A stretch of 7,001 nt of DNA, from assembly GCA_903883985.1 (NCBI GenBank), contig CAISDD010000239.1, forward strand, positions 1-7,001. The letters run 5' to 3'. Position 1 is the first letter of the stretch. Each line of letters opens with the position of its first letter. The DNA comes from an uncultured Pseudomonadota bacterium (GTDB lineage Bacteria > Pseudomonadota > Gammaproteobacteria > Burkholderiales > Thiobacillaceae). Of this stretch, positions 1 through 4,113 are shown in pieces. Made by a program: the position numbers and the translations under genes. Under the pieces are notes generated by a model, which saw only the letters and a program-made list of their open reading frames with translations, made no database searches and was not told the origin of the DNA.

Positions 1-39
1 AACGGCGAATACCGGCGGCGGCGGCGGCGGCGCGTCGGG
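1..39 (+). repeat. 39-bp direct repeat, copy 1
   Basis: The first 39 bases of the window are identical to 361-399. The copies are 360 bp (exactly 120 codons) apart and in the same reading frame, so both encode the peptide TANTGGGGGGASG. The repeat holds a (GGC)n tract, which favours slippage and recombination. Confidence 0.9.
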
Positions 40-457
40 CGGCGGTAGTGGCAACTCTTCCGGTTTGGCGAACGGGGCGGGCGGCGGAGGCGGCGCGGGT
101 GGGTTCGGCGCTGATGGATTCGCTGGCATACAAAACACCTTGAATGTTCTTGCGGCACCGCAAGGCGGCACCGGATCGTCGGGCGGTGGCGGCGGGCATT
201 CTGTCTATCAGACGTCGGTAGCGACGAACGTCAACGGCGGTAATGGCGGGGTAGGTATTGTGGGTTACGGCGGCGGCGGAGGCGGCGGCGGCACTGCTTA
301 CCCTGGGTCCGGTAGTTCGGGCGGTGGGATGGGTGGCAACGGTTCAGTTGGCGTCAACGCAACGGCGAATACCGGCGGCGGCGGCGGCGGCGCGTCGGGT
401 AACTTTGTAGGCGGCAATGGCGGATCCGGTTTCTGCCGCATCACCTGGTGGGAATGA
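2..457 (+). CDS. Glycine-rich phage protein, C-terminal part
   Basis: The reading frame is open from the window edge to the TGA at 455-457, so this is the last 151 residues of a longer protein. A TTG at 65 is in frame but only internal, because coding-like glycine-rich sequence continues upstream of it. The visible part is mostly runs of Gly with Ser, Ala and Asn, including the block TANTGGGGGGASG twice, 120 residues apart. It ends in a compact segment with one Cys and a terminal CRITWWE. Gly-rich C-termini ending in a short hydrophobic strand are common in phage fibre, spike and adhesin-like proteins, where they form collagen-like or polyglycine-II bundles and often decide receptor binding. 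That role is inferred from composition only. The stop codon overlaps the start of the transglycosylase gene (ATGA), so both belong to one operon. The gene identity is not recognised, and a minor capsid or membrane-associated protein is also possible. Confidence 0.75.
   Translation, partial: TANTGGGGGGASGGGSGNSSGLANGAGGGGGAGGFGADGFAGIQNTLNVLAAPQGGTGSSGGGGGHSVYQTSVATNVNGGNGGVGIVGYGGGGGGGGTAYPGSGSSGGGMGGNGSVGVNATANTGGGGGGASGNFVGGNGGSGFCRITWWE
361..399 (+). repeat. 39-bp direct repeat, copy 2
   Basis: This is the second in-frame copy of the repeat at 1-39. After it the sequences diverge: GGSGNSS follows copy 1 and NFVGGNGG follows copy 2. This suggests an internal duplication of a module in the glycine-rich protein. 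Confidence 0.9.
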
Positions 458-1185
458 TGAATCCCGCTGTATCCCTTGTAATCGCCGGCGGTCTCGCCGG
501 CTTGGGCTTTATGGTCTACCAGCAGGCCCAGGCGGCGACCTCGAGCGCGGACAGCGGCAACGCGCCCTATGATCCGCTGACCGGACTGACGGATATTTTC
601 TCGCCTGGCACGGCGGATCCGCAACCGAGTCCGGCGCCGGACACCAGCGGCGGAATCTTCTCGAGCATTGATGCAGCCGTCACGGATCTGGGCTCGACGG
701 TCTCCAACTTCACCACGTCGGCCGCCACCGCGCTGACAAACCAGAACGTTCAGGCCTTCCTGATGATGATCAGGACCGGCGAGGGAACGGCGGACGCGGG
801 CGGCTACACCAGGCTTTACGGCGGCGCACAGTTCAGCGGCTTCGCAGACCACCCGCGCCAGCTAGTGAGCGCGGGCGGCCTGACCTCGACGGCAGCGGGC
901 GCGTACCAGATCCTTTCCCGCACCTGGGACGATCTGCGCAAGAGCAACGATCTGCCGGACTTCTCGCCGGCCAACCAGGACTATGCGGCCGTCTGCCTGA
1001 TCAAGCGCAGGGGCGCACTGGCGGACGTGGTGGCGGGGCGCTTCGACGTGGCGATCGCCAAGTGTGGCAAGGAATGGGCAAGTCTGCCGGGTAGTCCCTA
1101 CGGGCAACCCACGATCACCCTGGCGCGCTGCTATGCCGTGCTGGCGGCCAATGGCGCGGATCTCTCTGGAGTGCAAACAGCATGA
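454..1185 (+). CDS. Membrane-anchored GH104 lytic transglycosylase (lambda R-like endolysin)
   Basis: This 243-residue protein has three parts. Residues 4-21 are a hydrophobic segment that would act as a membrane anchor or signal-arrest segment. Residues 28-95 are a Ser/Thr/Pro/Ala/Asp-rich linker. From about residue 98 to the end it is a glycoside hydrolase family 104 domain, the family of phage lambda R, which cleaves the MurNAc-GlcNAc bond of peptidoglycan non-hydrolytically to leave 1,6-anhydro ends. Visible family marks are the TGEGT segment with the presumed catalytic Glu110, GGYTRLYGG, FADHPRQL, AGAYQILSRTWD, FSPANQD and the C-terminal KEWASLPGSPYGQP. Lambda R is about 158 residues with no anchor, so the N-terminal extension is unusual. 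It fits either a holin-released endolysin or a virion-associated enzyme used for entry. The ATG at 454 was chosen because it overlaps the upstream stop (ATGA); GTG 448 and ATG 457 are alternatives. Family assignment is firm; entry versus lysis role is open. Confidence 0.9.
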   Translation: MMNPAVSLVIAGGLAGLGFMVYQQAQAATSSADSGNAPYDPLTGLTDIFSPGTADPQPSPAPDTSGGIFSSIDAAVTDLGSTVSNFTTSAATALTNQNVQAFLMMIRTGEGTADAGGYTRLYGGAQFSGFADHPRQLVSAGGLTSTAAGAYQILSRTWDDLRKSNDLPDFSPANQDYAAVCLIKRRGALADVVAGRFDVAIAKCGKEWASLPGSPYGQPTITLARCYAVLAANGADLSGVQTA

Positions 1186-1361
1186 AAACCGAAACCATCC
1201 TGATCGTCGCAGCAGCGGCCCTGGGCGTCTACCTCTTCACGCGCTACAAGGCCAAGGCGGCGACAACGGCGCAGGTCTACACCGGCACCTACTGGAACCC
1301 GCTGAACGGCACCGCGGCCAACTCCTCGCCGGACATCTACACGCCCAACTGGACGAACTGA
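1182..1361 (+). CDS. Small single-span phage membrane protein (59 aa)
   Basis: A 59-codon ORF starts with an ATG that overlaps the transglycosylase stop codon (ATGA) and ends at TGA 1359-1361. Residues 6-19 are strongly hydrophobic (ILIVAAAALGVYLF) and are followed by the basic stretch TRYKAKAA. The rest is a 35-residue polar tail rich in Tyr, Trp, Asn, Thr and Pro that ends in NWTN. The shape is one membrane helix plus a short tail, shared with the next two genes. No family is recognised. Position in the operon and small size suggest a virion membrane protein or a lysis accessory. It would be missed by gene finders with a 60-codon cut-off. The translational coupling, the absence of any gap and the sensible composition support it as real. 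Confidence 0.75.
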   Translation: MKTETILIVAAAALGVYLFTRYKAKAATTAQVYTGTYWNPLNGTAANSSPDIYTPNWTN

Positions 1362-1363
1362 CC

Positions 1364-1645
1364 ATGGACCACAAAACAATCAAGTGGATGGCGATCGGCG
1401 CGGGCCTGCTCCTCGTGCTGCGCAGTGCCGAGGCGCAACGCAAGGCTACAGCAGCCACCCAGGCCGAACAGGCAGCCATCGTCAACGGCGGAAACTTCAT
1501 CGCCGATATGTGGACACGGCTCGCCGGCGCGGATCTGACCACCAGCCACGCGAGCAACGTATCGGGCGGCCCGATTCAGCAAGTCACGCAAACCGACCTC
1601 TACGGACTCGGCGGCTACACGCCAGGCATCATTTACCCGAACTGA
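1364..1645 (+). CDS. Small single-span phage membrane protein (93 aa)
   Basis: This ORF starts two bases after the previous stop. Residues 6-19 (IKWMAIGAGLLLVL) form a short N-terminal membrane helix, followed by an Ala/Gln/Thr-rich helical stretch (about residues 21-40). The C-terminal part is rich in Gly, Ser, Thr and Tyr and ends GYTPGIIYPN. An in-frame GTG or ATG further upstream would run inside the transglycosylase gene in another frame and is not credible. No family is recognised. The architecture matches the neighbours at 1182 and 1645, so the three may be paralogous in design or form one membrane complex. A structural role in a phage membrane or a lysis role are both possible. Confidence 0.75.
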   Translation: MDHKTIKWMAIGAGLLLVLRSAEAQRKATAATQAEQAAIVNGGNFIADMWTRLAGADLTTSHASNVSGGPIQQVTQTDLYGLGGYTPGIIYPN

Positions 1646-1956
1646 TGGACAAGATCGCAACCGTAGAGATCGCCGTCGGCCTTTCCCTGGGTTTGGCGGC
1701 GATCTGGTTTGTGCACAACATGCTGGCCAACCCGGCGCAGGCGCAGGCTGTCGGCCAGGCAGCCGGCCAGGCCGTGGTGAATGCCGGCGTCGGTACCGTC
1801 GAAGGCATCGGCCAGGCCATGGGCGTGCCGACCACGGACACCAGCAAAGGCCAGCAGGATCTGGCCAACGGCGACTGGTGGGCGGCGTCCTTCGATCTGC
1901 CGGCCGGACAGTTCCTGGGCGCGGCCTGGGACAAGCTCACCGGAAAAACACCGTGA
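1645..1956 (+). CDS. Small single-span phage membrane protein (103 aa)
   Basis: The ATG shares one base with the previous stop (TGATG), giving coupled translation. Residues 6-24 (TVEIAVGLSLGLAAIWFVH) are a membrane helix. Residues 30-60 have an alternating Ala/Gly/Gln/Val pattern (AQAQAVGQAAGQAVVNAGVG) that could form a second, glycine-zipper-like amphipathic helix. The end contains NGDWWAASFDLPAGQFLGAAWDK. Glycine-zipper-like helices occur in membrane-active and membrane-spanning phage proteins, so a membrane-penetration or vesicle role is possible, but this is inference. No family is recognised. The stop overlaps the GTG start of the next gene. Confidence 0.75.
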   Translation: MDKIATVEIAVGLSLGLAAIWFVHNMLANPAQAQAVGQAAGQAVVNAGVGTVEGIGQAMGVPTTDTSKGQQDLANGDWWAASFDLPAGQFLGAAWDKLTGKTP

Positions 1957-2294
1957 ACAAACTATGGGCGCTCTTCGCCGTCATGCGCACCGGCGGCGCG
2001 GTATCGGATCCAACCGCCTGGCGCAAGGGCGCGGTATCGGTCAATGCCGTGGCGGCGTTTCTGGCGTCCGTGCTGGGCTTTGCCACGGCGGCCGGCTATG
2101 ACCTCTCCTGGGTGGATCCCACAACCGTGGCGACCCTGGCTGGCGGCATCCTTGCTCTGTCTAACATCCTGCTCCACGTCGCCACTGATGCCAGGCTGGG
2201 CCTGTCAGCCGGGCGCGTCGCTGCTGATGCTCCCGACCCGGCCGGGTACGGATCCCGACAACCAGCCGACTCCGACACTCCGCAACCTCCTTGA
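1953..2294 (+). CDS. Holin-like two-span phage membrane protein
   Basis: This 113-residue protein starts at GTG 1953, which overlaps the upstream stop (GTGA). After a basic N-terminal region ending in DPTAWRKGAVS come two hydrophobic segments, about residues 28-47 (VSVNAVAAFLASVLGFATAA) and 57-76 (TTVATLAGGILALSNILLHV), then a polar Pro/Ala/Asp-rich tail. The pattern MNKLWxLF...DPxAWRKG..VN...AFL followed by an LAGG segment recalls small phage holin-like proteins. These accumulate in the cytoplasmic membrane and open it for the endolysin. I recognise the look of the family but cannot name a Pfam entry with certainty. Proximity to the transglycosylase supports a lysis function, though a structural membrane protein is the alternative. 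The last 30 residues are low-complexity, and another frame is also open there. Confidence 0.7.
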   Translation: MNKLWALFAVMRTGGAVSDPTAWRKGAVSVNAVAAFLASVLGFATAAGYDLSWVDPTTVATLAGGILALSNILLHVATDARLGLSAGRVAADAPDPAGYGSRQPADSDTPQPP

Positions 2295-2340
2295 CCGCGT
2301 CGACGGTCTTTTCCTTCACATCACCTGCAAAGGCTAAACC

Positions 2341-2622
2341 ATGAACATCAGCGCAATCCTGACCATCGCCGGCGAAGTCCTCTCCCTATTGCCGCTCCTG
2401 GCCGAAACCGTCAAGCGCATCGAAGACATCCTCCCGGCCGGCACGCCTGGCACGGTCAAGCTCGAGGCCGTGCGCGGCATCATCCAGAACTGCTACGCGG
2501 CCGGCAACGCTGTTGAAACCGAGTTCAACCAGGTCTGGCCGACCCTGCAATCCGTGATCGGATCCCTGGTCCATGCCTTCAACGCGTCGGGCGTCTTCAC
2601 CAAGGCCACACCGGCGGCGTAA
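2341..2622 (+). CDS. Small helical phage protein (93 aa)
   Basis: The ATG at 2341 is preceded by a Shine-Dalgarno-like AAAGG about 9 bases upstream. This is the only gene of the operon separated by a real gap (46 bp). The protein begins with a hydrophobic or amphipathic helix (residues 1-24, NISAILTIAGEVLSLLPLLAE). Residues 25-60 are mixed charged and include one Cys. A second amphipathic helix covers about residues 60-85 (EFNQVWPTLQSVIGSLVHAF). Similar small all-helical proteins of about 90 residues occur in the late regions of many proteobacterial phages without assigned function. The stop overlaps the next start (TAATG). No biochemical role can be assigned. Confidence 0.8.
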   Translation: MNISAILTIAGEVLSLLPLLAETVKRIEDILPAGTPGTVKLEAVRGIIQNCYAAGNAVETEFNQVWPTLQSVIGSLVHAFNASGVFTKATPAA

Positions 2623-2810
2623 TGGGCGCGGAGTTCTTCCTGCATCTGATGATGGCCTTCGGGGCGGCCGCCGGCGTCTACGCGGCGATCAAGGCCGACC
2701 TGACCCGGGCCATCGTCATAGCAGAACAGGCCAGCAAGAGCGCAGAGTGCGCGCATACGCGGCTATCGGAGCATGTCGACCACCATCACACCTTGAAAGG
2801 GAACCTATGA
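2622..2810 (+). CDS. Small membrane protein with short coiled-coil tail (62 aa)
   Basis: The ATG overlaps the preceding TAA (TAATG). Residues 4-22 form a membrane helix (EFFLHLMMAFGAAAGVYAA). Residues 23-50 are charged and heptad-like (IKADLTRAIVIAEQASKSAECAHTRL, written here in part only), and a His-rich end (DHHHT) follows. A single N-terminal span plus a short coiled coil is a common shape among small phage proteins near lysis genes, some of which act as antiholin- or spanin-like partners, but no family is recognised. Its stop codon overlaps the start of the polybasic peptide gene (ATGA). Confidence 0.75.
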   Translation: MGAEFFLHLMMAFGAAAGVYAAIKADLTRAIVIAEQASKSAECAHTRLSEHVDHHHTLKGNL

Positions 2811-2878
2811 GCACCAAGCGCAAGCACAAGCGGACACCGCCCCGGAAGAAGAACGGGCAATTCCGCAAGCGGAAATAA
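2807..2878 (+). CDS. 23-residue polybasic peptide
   Basis: An ATG overlapping the upstream stop (ATGA) has an AAAGGG Shine-Dalgarno about 7 bases before it and opens a 23-codon ORF ending at TAA 2876-2878. More than half of the residues are Lys or Arg, with the motifs KRKHKR, PPRKK and NGQFRKRK and no acidic residue. Very short Arg/Lys-rich proteins in phages can neutralise or condense nucleic acid inside the capsid, or bind RNA; that is inference from charge only. It is the last gene before the terminator. A good ribosome site, coupling and strongly non-random composition argue that it is a true gene despite its size. Confidence 0.7.
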   Translation: MSTKRKHKRTPPRKKNGQFRKRK

Positions 2879-2881
2879 GAG

Positions 2882-2904
2882 AACCGGGGAAACCCGGTTT
2901 TTTT
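2882..2904 (+). terminator. Intrinsic terminator of the phage operon
   Basis: A perfect 7-bp stem AACCGGG/CCCGGTT closes a GAAA tetraloop (2889-2892), and a run of seven T covers 2898-2904. It begins three bases after the stop of the polybasic peptide. It functions only in the + direction, since the minus-strand side lacks a T run. The T run overlaps the stop codon of the convergent gene. Confidence 0.93.
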
Positions 2905-3283
2905 ATGCCTGGGACGAGCGCCTGACACCCGGCGCGGCCCTGGACGGCCTTGGGAGGGTCGCAGCTATCAACACCATCTCCAAGACGGCTACGCGCCGTT
3001 TTAAGCGGTCTATCTCCGCCGGGACGGATACCGGACAAAATGTCTGCTCGTGCAGCAGCTCCTGTTCGAGGCGCTGGCCACAGAATTCGCAGAGCTCCTC
3101 GCCGAACACCTGGTGAATCTCGCCGGACAGTTTGTGGCGGCGGATCTTCTCGACGATGTTGTAGCCACGCGCATAGGCGGCTTTTCTGGTGCTGGTGTGG
3201 GGAAGGCGCGGGACGAGGTATAACCAAAGCGATAGATCGCGGAACGTGATGGCGACCTCGCCGAATAAGTCCAAAGAAAACAC
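2903..3283 (-). CDS. Phage-type hypothetical protein, convergent to the late operon
   Basis: This 126-residue ORF opens with GTG at 3283; no ATG is available near the N-terminus and an in-frame stop lies upstream. The N-terminal half (SLDLFGEV, then LWLYLVPRL, then STRKAAYARGYNIVEKIRRHKLSG) resembles small uncharacterised proteins of proteobacterial phages and plasmids that start with a short xLFGE motif and carry an AAYxRxYNxxxKI-type segment. This is recalled, not searched. Residues 65-83 contain Cys65, Cys68, His78 and Cys83, which could bind zinc. Residues 90-109 are a possible short coiled coil. The gene is alone on this strand between the phage terminator and the dif-like site, a position where small integrative phages often carry a regulator. 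A regulatory role is therefore an attractive but unproven idea. The C-terminal 20 residues look low in information. Confidence 0.65.
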   Translation of the reverse strand: MFSLDLFGEVAITFRDLSLWLYLVPRLPHTSTRKAAYARGYNIVEKIRRHKLSGEIHQVFGEELCEFCGQRLEQELLHEQTFCPVSVPAEIDRLKRRVAVLEMVLIAATLPRPSRAAPGVRRSSQA

Positions 3284-3292
3284 GGACTTATT
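3264..3292. repeat. 9-bp inverted repeat around a start codon
   Basis: AATAAGTCC (3264-3272) and GGACTTATT (3284-3292) are perfect reverse complements separated by 11 bases. The GTG start of the minus-strand gene lies at the inner edge of the right arm. It could be an operator or an mRNA hairpin limiting initiation. It is AT-richer than its surroundings. Confidence 0.8.
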
Positions 3293-3379
3293 TACGTCAA
3301 TTCGGGCAATTGCTTAAATGATCAGGGGAGATTCGGTCTCGAACAGGCCGGCCATGAGTGCCCAAAGCCGGGTGCGTCT

Positions 3380-3407
3380 ACTGCGCATAATTGGCATTAT
3401 GTCTACT
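3380..3407. other. dif-like Xer recombination site, candidate att junction
   Basis: The sequence has the dif layout. The left arm ACTGCGCATAA (3380-3390) matches the E. coli XerC arm GGTGCGCATAA at 9 of 11 bases. A 6-bp centre TTGGCA (3391-3396) follows, then the right arm TTATGTCTACT (3397-3407), which matches the XerD arm TTATGTTAAAT at 8 of 11, with the inner TTATGT intact. Host XerC and XerD resolve chromosome dimers at dif. Filamentous phages, gokushoviruses and other elements carry dif-like sites to integrate with these enzymes. Here the site separates the phage-like block from the minus-strand accessory genes, as expected for attL or attR. The centre differs from the TGTATA of E. coli dif, as element-borne sites often do. 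GTCTACT occurs both just left of the site (3376-3382) and in the right arm (3401-3407). The partner site is not in the window. Confidence 0.65.
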
Positions 3408-3439
3408 ATTTGGCTCGCCGTGTCGAAGCGTAGTTACCT

Positions 3440-3790
3440 TCAGAGCACATGACCGTATTCGGGAGCATGCCAAGCATCCTTGAGCGGACCAACTCGGACT
3501 GCTTCTACCTCTGGTCTAGCCAATAGCCAGTTTCGAAGTGACTCTCGATCGTCGTCAGAAGCGGAACCGCGCCCGTAGTACGCGACAAAGCCACCACTGA
3601 TCCAGCCGCCAAGAGCAAGCGATCGCGGCTGAATAACCTCAGATATAAAGCAATCGGCTAAGGACTCTTCTGCCTCTAGAGTCAGGGGGTTCTTTAGGTC
3701 TACCTCGAACTCAAATCCCATCTCCTTGAACTCCCCCGTACGAAGCTTCTTGCGAAGTCGGCGACTACGACGTTTGCTTGGTGCGTTCAT
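3440..3790 (-). CDS. yggL: YggL (DUF469) family 50S ribosome-binding protein homologue
   Basis: This 116-residue ORF starts at ATG 3790. The family signature is visible in order: an N-terminal basic segment SRRLRKKLRTGEFKEMGFEFEV (residues 9-30, quoted for its RSRRLRKK..EF.E.GF pattern), then LADCFISEVIQPRSLALGG (about 44-62), and near the end LRNWLLARPEVEAVRVGPLKDAWH. E. coli YggL is about 108 residues, binds the 50S subunit and is linked to ribosome assembly or function; the same binding is inferred here. The protein carries a few extra C-terminal residues (APEYGHVL). Its place beside a dif-like site and behind an attC-like hairpin is odd for a housekeeping gene, so it may be a mobile or second copy. 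It is separated from the next upstream gene by a gene-free spacer. Confidence 0.8.
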   Translation of the reverse strand: MNAPSKRRSRRLRKKLRTGEFKEMGFEFEVDLKNPLTLEAEESLADCFISEVIQPRSLALGGWISGGFVAYYGRGSASDDDRESLRNWLLARPEVEAVRVGPLKDAWHAPEYGHVL

Positions 3791-4047
3791 CCGTGTACCC
3801 GTCCCTTAGAATTCTGGCGATTCAGTGACAAAGTTGCATCGGCGTGGTTGGGCCCTGCAACTTGTAGAGACACTGTCTTCGACCGCGCCCATCGATTTTC
3901 TGGCCAGAACGGGCCTTCCCATCGTTCGTTGGAGTTCCGTTTGGCGCGCCCGAGAGGATGTAGCTGGGCACTGGATCGAGGTGGTTTCGGTGTGCTGACC
4001 GCCTCCTTCGTGCCCAAACCGGACGGTCGCCCTTCTCCAAACCTCCC
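3791..4047. other. Gene-free spacer between attC-like site and yggL homologue
   Basis: About 260 bases with no convincing gene. A TTG-initiated frame on the minus strand (4053 to 3787) is open. Its translation is rich in Pro, Arg, Ser and Asn, matches no family I know, and its TTG lies inside the proposed attC R' box. TTGCA (3849-3863 region) and nearby TGCAA form a small inverted repeat around GGGCCC. The stretch may be the 5' region and promoter of the yggL transcript, or part of a cassette. Confidence 0.45.
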
Positions 4048-4110
4048 GTTCAACGGTAAAGTTGAAGGGCGGGCCGCCGATAGGCGGGGCGTCCCCTCGT
4101 TATGTTAGGT
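4048..4110 (-). other. Candidate integron attC-like recombination site
   Basis: Read on the minus strand, three bases after the DUF2971 stop there is ACCTAAC, fitting the attC R'' consensus RYYYAAC. Fifty-six bases on (start to start) there is GTTGAAC, fitting the R' consensus GTTRRRY. Between them is an imperfect hairpin: GAGGGG pairs with CCCTTC, then CG with CG, a CC/CC mismatch, then CCGCC with GGCGG around a 4-base loop. One unpaired base sits in the L'' arm (a T at 4092 on the recombining strand), like the extrahelical bases of attC sites. Total length 63 bp fits the known range. Weak points are poor pairing outside the main stem, only AAC/GTT pairing between the outer boxes, and no second attC or integrase in view. 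A GC-rich hairpin of another kind, including a weak terminator, is the alternative. Confidence 0.45.
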
Positions 4111-4113
4111 TTC

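Noticed and set aside
298..852. Long minus-strand ORF opposite the glycine-rich and transglycosylase genes
   Set aside because: It is an Arg/Pro-rich antisense frame caused by high GC; the + strand genes have recognisable domains and coupled starts.
2227..2337. 36-residue ORF overlapping the end of the holin-like gene in another frame
   Set aside because: Its end (RNLLDRVDGLFLHITCKG) looks somewhat protein-like, but there is no Shine-Dalgarno. It could also mean a frameshift in the holin-like gene; it cannot be decided without homologues.
2805..3227. 140-residue minus-strand ORF overlapping the 126-residue gene
   Set aside because: It runs through the phage terminator and the polybasic peptide gene antisense, and its composition is Arg/Pro/Gly shadow-like.
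3787..4053. TTG-initiated 88-residue minus-strand ORF upstream of yggL
   Set aside because: Weak start inside the proposed attC box, no Shine-Dalgarno, composition unlike a folded protein and no recognised family. Kept as gene-free spacer.
4094..4110. TTATGTTAGGT at 4100-4110 as a second XerD arm
   Set aside because: It matches the XerD arm at 9 of 11 bases, but the sequence at the XerC arm position does not match, so no dif site is formed. The attC-like reading explains it better.
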